Assembly (NCBI GenBank): GCA_014523665.1
Contig: JAATVR010000503.1
Location: forward strand, 1-13,091
Length of the DNA stretch: 13,091 bases
Origin: Nitrososphaerales archaeon TH526
Lineage (GTDB): Archaea > Thermoproteota > Nitrososphaeria > Nitrososphaerales > Nitrososphaeraceae
Direction: 5' to 3'
Part shown: in pieces, positions 1 to 7,830 of the stretch
How positions within the stretch are numbered: position 1 is the stretch's first letter
Layout: each line of letters begins with the position of its first letter
Program-made: the position numbers and the translations under genes
The notes under the pieces: model-generated
Seen by the model: the letters and a program-made list of their open reading frames with translations, nothing else
Database searches by the model: none
What the model was told of the DNA's origin: nothing

Positions 1-42
1 CCGCAAATTTTGATATAGTACACTTATAGTGAGAAGTAAAAC

Positions 43-84
43 TAAATAAGTGGCTTCGCAATGCAGTATTGTTCTACTAGGTGA
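43..84 (+). promoter_or_regulatory. Putative promoter and ribosome binding site of the thermosome gene
   Basis: A TATA-like stretch (CTAAATAAG, about 42-50) lies roughly 45 bases before the ATG at 94, which would put the transcription start near 70. AGGTGA at 79-84 matches the archaeal 16S anti-Shine-Dalgarno and is 9 bases from the ATG, so the start at 94 is well supported. The RBS is clear; the TATA choice is tentative, because another AT-rich stretch (TTATAG, near 25-30) could also serve. Confidence 0.4.
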
Positions 85-93
85 ATATAGGAT

Positions 94-1779
94 ATGTCAA
101 TTCAAACAACAGCTGGTGGAATGCCAGTGATAATTTTAAGGGAAGGAACAAGAGAAAGTAAAGGCAAGGAAGCTCAGAAAAATAATATTACTGCAGCAAA
201 GCTGGTCGCAGAAATTGTTAAAACCAGCCTCGGCCCAAGAGGCATGGACAAGATGCTCGTGGATTCTCTTGGAGATGTGACTATCACTAATGATGGTGCC
301 ACAATTCTCAAAGAAATCGACGTACAGCACCCTGCGGGAAAAATGATGGTGGAGGTTTCTAAATCAGTAGATAATGAAGTAGGAGATGGTACTACTTCGT
401 CAGTCGTTCTTGCAGGATCGTTGATTGAGAAGGCTGAGGACCTAATCAATAAGGATGTCCATCCATCAGTGATCGTTGATGGTTATAATGCAGCCTCTGA
501 GTATGCATTAAAGATGCTACAGAAAATTGCCGTAAAAGTCGACACATCAGACAAAGAGCTTCTTATCAAGATTGCACGAACTAGTATGGACTCCAAGTTG
601 GTCTCTGAGGATAGTCCAACTCTCAGTGAAATAGTAGTGAATGCCACAAGACAGATAGCAGAAAAGATTGAGGGGAAAGATGGATTAAGAGTCGATCTAG
701 ACAACATTAAGGTCGAAAAGAAAGCAGGAGGGGCAATAAGGGATACCCAACTCATAAAAGGGATCGTTCTTGATAAGGAAGTAGTTCATTCAGGGATGCC
801 GAGGAAGGTTGAACAGGCAAAGATTGCATTGATAAACTCTGCGCTGGAGATCGAAAAAACTGAAATGAGCGCCGAGATTAGAATTAATGATCCGCAACAG
901 ATGCAGATGTTTCTTGAGGAGGAAAACAGAATGTTGATGAGTATGGTGGACAAGATAAAGGCAGCCGGCGCAAATGTAGTTTTATGTCAAAAAGGCATTG
1001 ATGACATAGCACAACATTATCTAGCCAAGTCAAGTATTCTTGCCGTTAGACGAATAAAAGAAAGTGATATGTTCAAGCTCGCTAAGGCCACAGGTGCAAG
1101 AATTACCAGCAATTTGGAAGATCTTTCAAGTAAAGACCTAGGCGCTGCTAACCTAGTCGAAGAGCGCAAGGTCGAGACCGACAAATGGGTCTTTATAGAA
1201 GGATGCAAGAATCCAAAGGCAGTCACAATACTTGTTCGAGGAGGCTCACAACGGGTTGTCGATGAAGCGGATAGGTCAATACATGATGCGTTAATGGTTA
1301 CCAAGGATGTCCTAGAAAAACCAGCCATAGTTGCAGGCGGAGGAGCTCCAGAAGCATACATTGCAAATGAAATAAGGCAATGGTCAAGTGGTCTGGAAGG
1401 CAGAGCTCAACTTGCTGTTCTAAAGTTTGCTGATGCACTCGACATAATCCCTCTTACTCTAGCAGAAAATGCCGGCATGGATCCGATTGACACAATGACA
1501 GAATTACGTGCCAAGCAGAATAAGGGTTCTAAGTGGACAGGAATCAATGTTAGGAGCACAGTCGTGGCAGATATGTACAAACAAAACATATTGGAACCTC
1601 TGGCTGTTAAAGAGCAGGTAATCAAATCCGCGACCGAAGCTGCAACCATGATTCTGCGGATCGATGACGTAATTGCTTCAAGCAAATCCAAAGCACCTCC
1701 TGGTCCTCCTGGTGGAGGTATGGGCGGTATGGGCGGTATGGGCGGTATGGGCGGTATGGGCGGTATGGATATGGAATAA
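94..1779 (+). CDS. ths: Thermosome subunit (group II chaperonin, Hsp60/CCT type)
   Basis: Cytosolic ATP-driven folding chaperonin that assembles into a double-ring cage with a built-in lid. The 561-residue length is typical. Visible family motifs are [11 protein letters not shown] (45-55), NDGATIL (66-72), GDGTTS of the nucleotide pocket (97-102), GGGAPE in the C-terminal equatorial part, and NAGMDP near the catalytic Asp region. The C-terminus ends in a flexible Gly-Gly-Met repeat tail followed by DME, as in many archaeal thermosomes; this tail normally points into the cavity. The start has a good RBS (AGGTGA, 9 bases upstream). Archaea often have two or more subunits; only one is here, and the sequence alone does not say whether it is the alpha or beta type. 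It is a single gene, transcribed away from the other genes of the window, and followed by a T-rich terminator. The grpE-dnaK-dnaJ operon lies 3 kb downstream on the other strand. Confidence 0.97.
   Translation: MSIQTTAGGMPVIILREGTRESKGKEAQKNNITAAKLVAEIVKTSLGPRGMDKMLVDSLGDVTITNDGATILKEIDVQHPAGKMMVEVSKSVDNEVGDGTTSSVVLAGSLIEKAEDLINKDVHPSVIVDGYNAASEYALKMLQKIAVKVDTSDKELLIKIARTSMDSKLVSEDSPTLSEIVVNATRQIAEKIEGKDGLRVDLDNIKVEKKAGGAIRDTQLIKGIVLDKEVVHSGMPRKVEQAKIALINSALEIEKTEMSAEIRINDPQQMQMFLEEENRMLMSMVDKIKAAGANVVLCQKGIDDIAQHYLAKSSILAVRRIKESDMFKLAKATGARITSNLEDLSSKDLGAANLVEERKVETDKWVFIEGCKNPKAVTILVRGGSQRVVDEADRSIHDALMVTKDVLEKPAIVAGGGAPEAYIANEIRQWSSGLEGRAQLAVLKFADALDIIPLTLAENAGMDPIDTMTELRAKQNKGSKWTGINVRSTVVADMYKQNILEPLAVKEQVIKSATEAATMILRIDDVIASSKSKAPPGPPGGGMGGMGGMGGMGGMGGMDME
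1717..1768 (+). repeat. Tandem 9-base repeat encoding the GGM tail
   Basis: Five exact copies of GGTATGGGC and a partial sixth encode Gly-Gly-Met repeats at the C-terminus of the thermosome. Copies are identical at DNA level, including the codon choices, which points to recent slippage expansion rather than selection on protein sequence only. Copy number is likely to vary between strains. Confidence 0.9.
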
Positions 1780-1828
1780 ATACCTCAACAGTTACCTCAA
1801 ACCAGGTTCCTTCAAAGTGGGATCCTAA

Positions 1829-1842
1829 CTTTTCTTCCTTTT
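1829..1842 (+). terminator. T-rich transcription terminator after the thermosome gene
   Basis: A pyrimidine tract with T runs (CTTTTCTTCCTTTTT) starts 50 bases after the thermosome stop codon. Archaeal RNA polymerase terminates at oligo-T tracts without needing a hairpin, and no strong hairpin precedes it. Confidence 0.5.
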
Positions 1843-2078
1843 TGGGCAACGCACTAAACAGAAATTCAAAAAATCTAACTTTCCAAGCCACTCACGGCTC
1901 GTTTTCTCGTGGAGTTGATGGCTTATCAACAATCAAAAATATACAAGTGGTGTCTGATTCTGTATGGCAGCAAATTGTAATGTTCAGAGCGTCTAAATCG
2001 GATCCACTAGGGCAGCCGAGCCGCCAGACTAAATCTAAAGTTCAATAGCCCGCCAGGGTCCAAAATTACAAATTGTAA
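1843..2078. other. Non-coding stretch between thermosome gene and small Cys/His protein
   Basis: No convincing gene. A 68-codon frame from TTG (1842-2048) has no RBS and no recognisable domain. The stretch contains two copies of CAAATTGTAAT (1971-1981 and 2069-2079) and two copies of CCGCCAG (2021-2027 and 2050-2056). The second half looked superficially tRNA-like but does not fold as one. Confidence 0.5.
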
Positions 2079-2079
2079 T
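2065..2079. repeat. Inverted repeat ATTACA-AAT-TGTAAT
   Basis: A perfect 6-base inverted repeat with a 3-base spacer overlaps the stop codon of the - strand small protein gene. A related, less symmetric element (TTACATTGTAATC, 3158-3170) lies just after the DtxR-type gene, and a half-copy CAAATTGTAAT lies at 1971. It could be a regulator site or part of a 3' end signal; nothing in the sequence decides this. Confidence 0.35.
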
Positions 2080-2408
2080 CAATAAGGAGCATGTTGCTCG
2101 TTCCAATGATGAACGAACATGAACTTGTTTCTCTCTAGTCTGGATTTAGAATGCACTAGAAATGAATACATGAATTTTATGCTATATCTGTTACATTCTG
2201 GGCAGGTTTTTAGGTAAGCGGAAGAGAAGCCATGTGCCTCTCCTACAACACATCGAGACGCACTTCTAATTTCAGAGTAATATCCAAGCCATCTGAGAGA
2301 AAACAGTATCGGAAGCGGTTGGCTCAAGCGCTTTGCCCATTTAGGGGATAAAGCGTCAAAGCTAAGTTCATGCCTCTTCTTAGAAACAAGAACATGTTTC
2401 TGAGACAT
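2079..2408 (-). CDS. Small conserved-looking protein with CPEC and C-terminal His cluster
   Basis: A 109-residue protein from an ATG start at 2408. The N-terminal half is basic (KKRHELSF..). The C-terminal half is dense in possible metal ligands: Cys53 followed by VGEAHG (His59), a CPEC knuckle (Cys69, Cys72), His86, and a terminal HHWNEQH block (His100, His101, His106). The spacing suggests a small zinc-binding fold, and the pattern (Cys-x-x-Gly-Glu-Ala-His ... CxxC ... HWNxxH) reads like a conserved archaeal small protein rather than random translation. I do not know its function. It is not obviously in an operon: the nearest - strand gene upstream is more than 700 bases away. The region upstream (CTAAATATATG) is AT-rich, but I see no clear TATA box at the proper distance and no good RBS. 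That it is a real gene is an inference from composition. Confidence 0.6.
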   Translation of the reverse strand: MSQKHVLVSKKRHELSFDALSPKWAKRLSQPLPILFSLRWLGYYSEIRSASRCVVGEAHGFSSAYLKTCPECNRYSIKFMYSFLVHSKSRLERNKFMFVHHWNEQHAPY

Positions 2409-2697
2409 ATATTTAGATAGCCAGAAGTGCTATTAGAAGATTATGCCTTCTGAGAGCAAAAGGTCGTGTCAATGTGCCTCCAGGCTAAAGAGTGACAATT
2501 ATCCATTTAAAAAAACAGGTTCTCATACCAATCGCTTGGGGCGTTACGTTATCGATTAAAAAGAACTATATCAATTAAAGAATGATATCCTATGCATGAC
2601 CGGAGATATGCACAAAGTTAATAACAAATAGTCTACAAACTGTAACACGAAACCATTGAGGACATTCTCAACAAGAAGCTCAAAAAAGGAGAGAGTA
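2409..2697. other. Intergenic region, divergent promoters expected
   Basis: This region separates the - strand Cys/His protein from the + strand DtxR-type regulator, so it must hold the promoters of both if both are expressed. It contains AT-rich tracts (TTTAAAAAAAC near 2507-2518; ATTAAAAAGAACTATATCAATT near 2555-2576) and ATGCAT at 2592-2597. No palindrome that I would call an operator with confidence. No RNA gene recognised. Confidence 0.4.
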
Positions 2698-3135
2698 TTG
2701 GGGGAGGAAGAGCTCTACATTGGTACTGCGGAATCTGAACATGTTGAAATGTACCTTAAGGCTATATGGTATATTCGTGAGAGAGGCGAAGAAGTCAAGG
2801 TTAGCTCAATCGCAAAAATGCTAAACGTAAAGCAACCATCAGTAGTTCAAATGCTTCGTAAGCTTGATGAAGCTAATTTGGTAGAATATAGCAAAGGTAA
2901 CATGGTAAAGATGACAAATGAAGGCGAACGCATAGGAAAGCAAATGATCCGAAATACACGACTATTGGAGGTATTGATGAGAGATTCATTGAAGATCGAC
3001 ATAGACGAAGAAATGGTCTGTGGAATCGAACATCATATGAAGCAGATTTTTACTGATGCCTTGTGTACCCTCCTAAAGCATCCAAGGAAGTGTCCACATG
3101 GCCATCGAATACCTTTAGGAAGATGTTGCAGATGA
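2698..3135 (+). CDS. DtxR/MntR-family metal-dependent transcription regulator, short form
   Basis: A DNA-binding repressor that normally uses Fe(II) or Mn(II) as co-repressor. The winged helix spans about VSSIAKMLNVKQPSVVQMLR plus the KMTNEGE wing, followed by the dimerisation/metal domain ending in KCPHGHRIP. Aligned by eye to DtxR, the primary-site ligands are present: Met of VEMYLKAIW (Met10 in DtxR) and Cys, Glu, His of VCGIEHH (102, 105, 106). The ancillary-site His79 and His98 appear as Thr and Glu. The protein stops right after the dimerisation domain with a GRCCR tail, so it has no SH3/FeoA-like third domain. The start is chosen at TTG 2698 because GGAG (2688-2691) sits 6 bases ahead, giving 145 residues. 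An earlier in-frame TTG at 2656 (159 residues) has no RBS. The metal uptake genes it would control are not adjacent, although an ABC-3 permease end lies at the right edge of the window. Confidence 0.88.
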   Translation: MGEEELYIGTAESEHVEMYLKAIWYIRERGEEVKVSSIAKMLNVKQPSVVQMLRKLDEANLVEYSKGNMVKMTNEGERIGKQMIRNTRLLEVLMRDSLKIDIDEEMVCGIEHHMKQIFTDALCTLLKHPRKCPHGHRIPLGRCCR

Positions 3136-3188
3136 TGCTAAGTTGGTGGGATCAGATTTACATTGTAATCTATAGTTGCAATTAAGAT

Positions 3189-4124
3189 CTATATCTCGTT
3201 CTCTGACTTGATGTTGTCACCATTGTTTTTGTTCCCGACAAGATATACGAAAACATCATCGAGGGTTATGGGAGAGACTGTAAATTGAATATTCATTTTC
3301 AACGCTCTGTCATAAATTTTTTCCGCGTCAGTTTCATAGATAAAGATTCTAACAAAGTTGGCTCCTGAATCTACGACTGAGCCTAATGACATTAGTCTCT
3401 TATCTAGGTTGACTTTAGGCACATCAATTCTTAGTTCGTAGGGAACGATCTTGCGAAGCTCGTTCATCGTACCCTTTGCTATAATTTTTCCTTTATCAAT
3501 TATGACGATATAATCCGCAAGCAGTTCTGCCTCATCCATATAGTGAGTCGTCAAAAGAATTGTTCTGTCCTGATCTTTCCAATCTTTGATTGCCGACCAC
3601 ACCTGTCGACGAGAGACAGGATCTAGACCTATTGTTGGCTCATCTAAGAATAATAATTGGGCGTCCGGCGCCAAAGCCATTGCAACAAGAACCTTTTGTT
3701 TCATGCCGCCTGATAGATTCATAGCAGGAACATCCCTCGCTTCATAAAGATCCAGCTTCTTGAGAATTTGCGCTGCTTTCTCTTTGGCAATACTACTACT
3801 TTCTCCTCTGATTCTTAACCAATTATACACATGATCCCAAGGAGTTAACGCTCTAAGTGGCCTACCCTCTTGAGGGATTGCAGAAATTTGGTTTCGTACC
3901 TTATCAGGACACTTTATTATGTCATGGCCCAGAACGGATATTCTACCTGATGAAGGCATGAGTTGGGTAGCACAGATTCTTACGAAAGTAGTCTTGCCAG
4001 CTCCATTTCTGCCTAGCATCGTAAATATCTGGTTTGAATCGATACTCAGAGAAATATTATTCAAAGCGGGAAGTTTAGAACCCTTATAGGATTTTGTTAA
4101 TCCTAGGGCTTCAATCACTTTCAT
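3189..4124 (-). CDS. ABC transporter ATP-binding protein (DrrA/CcmA-like, ABC-2 type)
   Basis: The ATPase subunit of an export-type ABC system. All motifs are intact: Walker A GRNGAGKTT (38-46), Q-loop Gln85 (IPQEGRP), signature LSGGMKQK (137-144), Walker B LLFLDEPTIGLD (157-168), and H-loop His194 (LTTHYMDEAE). After about residue 225 follows a C-terminal domain (VPYELRIDVPKVNL.., ending in DDVFVYLVG) typical of the DrrA/NatA-like ATPases that pair with ABC-2 permeases. Length (311) fits. The striking point is that no permease gene lies on either side: downstream (3188 and below) is the convergent DtxR gene, upstream is a 69-residue Asn-rich protein. The partner must be elsewhere or the ATPase is shared. 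No RBS is evident before the ATG at 4124. It is probably co-transcribed with the small gene upstream (53-base gap), whose TATA box at 4414-4421 is the best promoter seen for the pair. Substrate unknown. Confidence 0.9.
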   Translation of the reverse strand: MKVIEALGLTKSYKGSKLPALNNISLSIDSNQIFTMLGRNGAGKTTFVRICATQLMPSSGRISVLGHDIIKCPDKVRNQISAIPQEGRPLRALTPWDHVYNWLRIRGESSSIAKEKAAQILKKLDLYEARDVPAMNLSGGMKQKVLVAMALAPDAQLLFLDEPTIGLDPVSRRQVWSAIKDWKDQDRTILLTTHYMDEAELLADYIVIIDKGKIIAKGTMNELRKIVPYELRIDVPKVNLDKRLMSLGSVVDSGANFVRIFIYETDAEKIYDRALKMNIQFTVSPITLDDVFVYLVGNKNNGDNIKSENEI

Positions 4125-4177
4125 GAACTATACCAAAACCAACTTTCGTCTTGACTACGACCATTTTAGATTCTGCA

Positions 4178-4387
4178 TTACGCAGCAAAGTACGAATAGG
4201 ATGCAAGTATTCGACCCGTTAACAATTGGATTTGTTTTGATGTTGATTTTTCGACATCGAGCTGATTGCTAGTATTGTTATTACCACTATTACTATTGTT
4301 ATTATTTCCGCCCATCTCGTTGAATGACAATGTCCAGTTGATATCTAGTTCATGATGCAACAAATAGGCAGCCTCGGAGATATTCAT
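4178..4387 (-). CDS. Asn-rich microprotein upstream of the ABC ATPase
   Basis: A 69-residue frame starting at ATG 4387 and ending 53 bases before the ABC ATPase start. N-terminal 27 residues are ordinary (MNISEAAYLLHHELDINWTL..); residues about 28-41 are almost only Asn, Ser, Gly and Thr (GGNNNNSNSGNNNTSN); the end is polar then aromatic (ILASYSYFAA). No transmembrane segment or signal peptide is evident and no family is recognised. The Asn run is encoded by mixed AAT/AAC codons over about 4275-4312, a low-complexity DNA tract. What makes it more than a chance frame is the consensus TATA box 27-34 bases upstream of the ATG, which predicts a transcript starting within a few bases of the start codon, the usual architecture of leaderless or short-leader archaeal genes. 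It may be a leader peptide or accessory subunit of the ABC system; this is speculation. Confidence 0.5.
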   Translation of the reverse strand: MNISEAAYLLHHELDINWTLSFNEMGGNNNNSNSGNNNTSNQLDVEKSTSKQIQLLTGRILASYSYFAA

Positions 4388-4413
4388 TCTAATATTCCTT
4401 TTACCTTCAATGT

Positions 4414-4421
4414 CTATATAA
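4414..4421 (-). promoter_or_regulatory. TATA box for the Asn-rich microprotein / ABC ATPase pair
   Basis: On the - strand the sequence reads TTATATAG, a near-consensus archaeal TATA box, 27-34 bases before the ATG at 4387. A start about 25 bases downstream falls near 4393, giving a leader of only a few bases. This supports transcription of the microprotein and, by read-through, the ABC ATPase. Confidence 0.6.
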
Positions 4422-4717
4422 GCCGTGATCTGATGAGGGTTTCATAGTCAAACTCTTTAAAGATTCAAGGTTGTTACTCCGTTAGATATCCGAATAATAA
4501 TCGTATTGTTCTCATCATTACTGGCCGTAGTAACTACGCTACGATGAATTGATCAACAAATTTTTTACATTTGATTAGACAAATAAAGGCTAGAGAGAGC
4601 ATCCAGCACCACAACCGCAACGGAGTCAAGAAGGAAGGATATCTATGAATAAGATACATTTCTGGTGCCAAATACTGGAGACATTCAAATATATGGTTAG
4701 TCGAACCTTTGCAATTT
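4422..4717. other. Intergenic region after dnaJ
   Basis: Holds the 3' end of the grpE-dnaK-dnaJ transcript and the promoter area of the next - strand pair. On the - strand a T-rich tract (CCTTTATTTGTC, about 4578-4589) may act as a terminator. A small perfect inverted repeat CGTAG-TAA-CTACG lies at 4526-4538. A very short - strand frame rich in Cys-Gly (CGCGAGC, about 4596-4620) is closed by stops on both sides and has no start, so I do not call it. Confidence 0.4.
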
Positions 4718-5848
4718 TCATTCGCCTGTCATTCTTAATTCTCTATCTAATTCTTTGAGTAGCGCCTTTTGAGCATCATTGATTTTGGTTGGCACCTTTA
4801 CATTTATTCTTACAAGCTCATCCCCTCTTCCGTAACCGCCATACCTTGGAAGGCCTTTGCCCTTTAGCTTTATGATAGAATTCGGCTGTGTCCCTGGGGC
4901 GATTTTGACTTTTTCTAGTCCTTCAAGCGTCGGAACTTTTATTTCTGTTCCTAAGGCAAGGTCAGTAAAACTTAGATTTTGATTAGTTAAGAGGTGACCG
5001 TCTTCGAGTCTTTGATACTCTGAATTTGGTCTGACATGCGTTCTAATGAGAAGATCACCGGGCATTCCATTCTCCGTAGGCTCTCCCTCGCCATGCAATT
5101 GAAGAGTCATCCCATCCTCTACTCCGCGGGGAATCTCCAATCGTAGTTTTTTTGTTGTTCTGATATTGCCTGTTCCATTGCATGCCCCACACGGCCTCTC
5201 AATTATTTCACCCTCACCGTGACACGTACGACATGGCTCCAATGACACAAACGTGGAAAACCGATTCTGACTATACACCCTCCTGGTCTGTCCCTGGCCA
5301 TTACATACGGTGCATATTCGCGGCTTTGTGCCAGGTGCGGCGCCAGTTCCGTTGCAATTTGAACATCTATCCATTTTAGGAAGTTCTATTTCGTCTTTCT
5401 TGCCTTTCAAAACATCTTCTAGCGATAGATCAACGTCATAGAGAATATCGCGGCCTTTCTGTCTACCACCACCAAGGTTGAATCCGAATCCGAACGGATC
5501 TGAAGTGCCTCTTCCAAAGCCTCCTCTGGATCCAAAAAATTGTTCGAATATGTCTCTGAATCCTCCAAAGCCCATATCCTTGAAGACCTCTTCAAAATTG
5601 GCCTCAGAGCCTCGAAATACCTCTTCGGTTCCCACATGACCATATGTATCATATCGCTTCCGTTTGTCGTCATCAGATAGGACTGCGTATGCCTCTGAGA
5701 TCTCTTTAAAGCGTTCCTCGGCTCCTGGGGATTTGTTTCTATCAGGATGGAATTGCAGGGCTAGTTTTCTATATGCACTCTTGATATCTCCTTTCTCTGC
5801 ATTTTTAGGTAATCCAAGAATCTCATAATAGTCTCGTTTGTTAGCCAT
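4718..5848 (-). CDS. dnaJ: Chaperone protein DnaJ (class I Hsp40)
   Basis: The co-chaperone that delivers unfolded proteins to DnaK and stimulates its ATPase. Domain order is canonical: J domain with HPD at 34-36 (residues about 5-70), Gly/Phe-rich linker ([20 protein letters not shown]..), four CxxCxGxG zinc repeats with Cys pairs 162/165, 179/182, 206/209 and 220/223, then the C-terminal substrate-binding domains. At 376 residues it is full length and binds two zinc ions by analogy. It is the last gene of the operon, 62 bases after the dnaK stop. The start ATG (5848) has a moderate RBS (AAGGCGA) about 9 bases upstream. No insertions or breaks seen. The close match to bacterial class I DnaJ fits the accepted view that archaeal Hsp70 systems came from bacteria. 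Confidence 0.98.
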   Translation of the reverse strand: MANKRDYYEILGLPKNAEKGDIKSAYRKLALQFHPDRNKSPGAEERFKEISEAYAVLSDDDKRKRYDTYGHVGTEEVFRGSEANFEEVFKDMGFGGFRDIFEQFFGSRGGFGRGTSDPFGFGFNLGGGRQKGRDILYDVDLSLEDVLKGKKDEIELPKMDRCSNCNGTGAAPGTKPRICTVCNGQGQTRRVYSQNRFSTFVSLEPCRTCHGEGEIIERPCGACNGTGNIRTTKKLRLEIPRGVEDGMTLQLHGEGEPTENGMPGDLLIRTHVRPNSEYQRLEDGHLLTNQNLSFTDLALGTEIKVPTLEGLEKVKIAPGTQPNSIIKLKGKGLPRYGGYGRGDELVRINVKVPTKINDAQKALLKELDRELRMTGE

Positions 5849-5910
5849 TTGATTGTCGCCTTATCATACCTGTATGAGTAACCCTATCGGTAACATCCAA
5901 AGAATAATAA

Positions 5911-7824
5911 TTAAGGAGGGGGTGGTGGCTGCTGAGTGCCCGTAGGTGTACTGCCTCCTCCGCTGTAAGTCTCTGATGTTTGATTCGCACTAGCTGCTCC
6001 TTCATCTACAGTTTGGCCAGACTGGCCTCCCGCACCAGGTGCGGCAGCTGCTGCTGCTGCTGCTGCACTTGTAGCTCGATAGGCTTCAGTGCTTATTTCA
6101 CCCAATATGTTCTTTAACTCCTGAATCTTTGCTTTGGTAATCTCATTGTTATTTGATGTCATGGCATCCTTCAATTCTTGGGAGGCTTTCAGAACTCTTT
6201 CTACCTGTTCTGGCTTTATTTTGTCTTTTAGATCTTGATTAACCATCTTCTCGGCGGCATACACAAGGTTGTCCCCCTCGTTTTTAAGCTCAGCCTCTTC
6301 ACGTTTTTTCTTGTCAGCTTCGGCAAACTGTTCAGCGTCCTTTTTCATTCTTTCGATATCATCTTTGCCGAGTTTAGTATTTGCAGTAATAGTTATCTTA
6401 GCTTCTTTGGACGTCGCCAGATCTTTGGCAGAAACATTCAGGATTCCATTTGCATCTATATCAAACGTGACTTCGATCTGCGGTACTCCTCGCGGGGCAG
6501 GAGGTATGCCAGAAAGATTAAACATGCCAAGCGAGACGCCATCTGCAGCCATCGCTCGTTCTCCTTGTACTACGTGTATTGTTACTGCAGTCTGATAATC
6601 TGCTGCAGTAGTAAATATTTTGCTCTTTTTGGTAGGGATTGTTGTATTGCGTTCAATTATGGCTTCCTTTAAGCCTCCAAGAACTTCTACCCCAAGCGTT
6701 AGCGGTGTTACATCCACTAACAAAATATCTGTAGACACGTCGCCTGAAATAACTGCTCCCTGGACCGCGGCGCCCAAAGCAACTGCTTCCATAGGGTCCA
6801 CACCTCTTTCGGGTTCTTTACCCATTACAGTTGCAACAAATTGACGAACCATGGGCATTCTAGTTGGACCACCAATCAGTATTATTTTATCTACATCTTT
6901 GGGAGTCAATTTTGCATCTTGTAACGCTTGCAGAGCTGGACCTCTGCATCTTTCTATGATAGGTCTTAACAAATCTTCCATTTTTGCTCTAGTAATCTGT
7001 AGAACTAAATTTTTTGGACCGGTAGCAGAATCGTATGCAAGGAATGGCAAGTTAATTTCAGTATTAACCACATTTGATAGCTCGATCTTCGCTTTTTCCG
7101 CTGCTTCTCTTACTCGCATCATAGCTGCACGATCATTACGTAAGTCCAAACCAGACTGGTTCTTGAACTCCTGTAAAATGAAATCTACCAGTGTATTGTC
7201 CATATCAGTCCCGCCTAATTGTGTGTCCCCTGCAGTGCTCTTAACTTGAAAAACCCCGCCTCCCATTTCCATTATAGTAACGTCCAGGGTTCCACCGCCT
7301 AAATCAAATACAACGATCTTTAAGTCTTTTTGAATCTTATCAAGGCCAAATGCCAGAGAAGCTGCCGTAGGTTCATTTATAATCCTGACTACTTGGAGTC
7401 CTGCAATCTCGCCTGCATCTTTGGTCGCTTGCCTCTGATTGTCGTTAAAGTAGGCCGGAACAGTGATCACTGCTTTGTCTACACTCTCACCCAAAAATGC
7501 CTCTGCATCTCTCTTTATTTTTTGCAGAATAAATGCGGAAATCTGTTGTGGGGAATACTCCTTCCCAATTACACTAAAGCGGAAGTCTGTCCCCATCTTC
7601 CTTTTTGCTGCCAACACAGTGCCTTCTGGATTGGAAATCATTTGTCTGCGTGCCGGTTCTCCTACTAACAATTGTCCATCCTTAGTAAAGGCGACAACAG
7701 ATGGAAACGCCTTACCTGCAATAGAAGTTCCCTCAGCCGCTGGTATTATAGATGGTTTACCTCCAATCATTGCCGATGCGGCAGAATTACTAGTTCCAAG
7801 ATCAATTCCTATAATCTTTCCCAT
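5911..7824 (-). CDS. dnaK: Molecular chaperone DnaK (Hsp70) with Ala/Gln/Pro-rich tail
   Basis: ATP-dependent Hsp70 of the cytosol. The nucleotide-binding domain shows GIDLGTSNS near the N-terminus, the phosphate-2 motif [11 protein letters not shown] and the adenosine motif [11 protein letters not shown]. The interdomain linker region reads [11 protein letters not shown], followed by the beta-sandwich and helical lid. In the region after [17 protein letters not shown] the protein goes almost directly to SPQQIS, so it lacks the ~23-residue insertion found in proteobacterial DnaK, as described for Gram-positive and archaeal Hsp70. The C-terminal ~50 residues are unusual: a run of nine Ala, then Gly/Ser/Thr/Gln-rich sequence, ending in five Pro instead of the acidic EEVD-like or DDK tail. 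Full length at 637 residues. GrpE stops 6 bases upstream, and the RBS (AAAGGAG) lies within the last grpE codons, which indicates translational coupling. Confidence 0.98.
   Translation of the reverse strand: MGKIIGIDLGTSNSAASAMIGGKPSIIPAAEGTSIAGKAFPSVVAFTKDGQLLVGEPARRQMISNPEGTVLAAKRKMGTDFRFSVIGKEYSPQQISAFILQKIKRDAEAFLGESVDKAVITVPAYFNDNQRQATKDAGEIAGLQVVRIINEPTAASLAFGLDKIQKDLKIVVFDLGGGTLDVTIMEMGGGVFQVKSTAGDTQLGGTDMDNTLVDFILQEFKNQSGLDLRNDRAAMMRVREAAEKAKIELSNVVNTEINLPFLAYDSATGPKNLVLQITRAKMEDLLRPIIERCRGPALQALQDAKLTPKDVDKIILIGGPTRMPMVRQFVATVMGKEPERGVDPMEAVALGAAVQGAVISGDVSTDILLVDVTPLTLGVEVLGGLKEAIIERNTTIPTKKSKIFTTAADYQTAVTIHVVQGERAMAADGVSLGMFNLSGIPPAPRGVPQIEVTFDIDANGILNVSAKDLATSKEAKITITANTKLGKDDIERMKKDAEQFAEADKKKREEAELKNEGDNLVYAAEKMVNQDLKDKIKPEQVERVLKASQELKDAMTSNNNEITKAKIQELKNILGEISTEAYRATSAAAAAAAAAPGAGGQSGQTVDEGAASANQTSETYSGGGSTPTGTQQPPPPP
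6040..6066 (-). repeat. GCA/GCT/GCC run encoding nine Ala in the DnaK tail
   Basis: Nine consecutive Ala codons, six of them identical GCA (a (GCA)6 microsatellite on the coding strand). Such triplet tracts change length by slippage without breaking the frame. It marks the junction between the conserved lid and the variable tail. Confidence 0.85.
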
Positions 7825-7830
7825 TTCTTC

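Noticed and set aside
1842..2048. 68-codon frame from TTG after the thermosome gene
   Set aside because: Starts within the T-rich terminator, lacks an RBS and shows no protein-like pattern.
2005..2065. tRNA-like look of the stretch with CCGAGCCGCCAG and GTTCAATAGCCC
   Set aside because: The parts recall D-arm and T-loop words, but acceptor, anticodon and T stems do not pair on either strand.
2104..2150. C/D box guide RNA beginning with ATGATGA (also examined at 12174 and 9040)
   Set aside because: No CTGA box D follows within the usual 50-70 bases at any of the three places, and the first lies inside the small protein gene.
4275..4312. CRISPR or array-like repeat in the Asn-coding tract
   Set aside because: Only low-complexity ATT/ACT/GTT triplets without fixed unit and spacers. 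No CRISPR-like repeat-spacer pattern was seen anywhere in the window.
4590..4625. Short - strand Cys-Gly peptide (CGCGAGC) like a metal-binding mini-protein
   Set aside because: Closed by a TGA three codons before the first Cys and by TAG just after, with no start codon.
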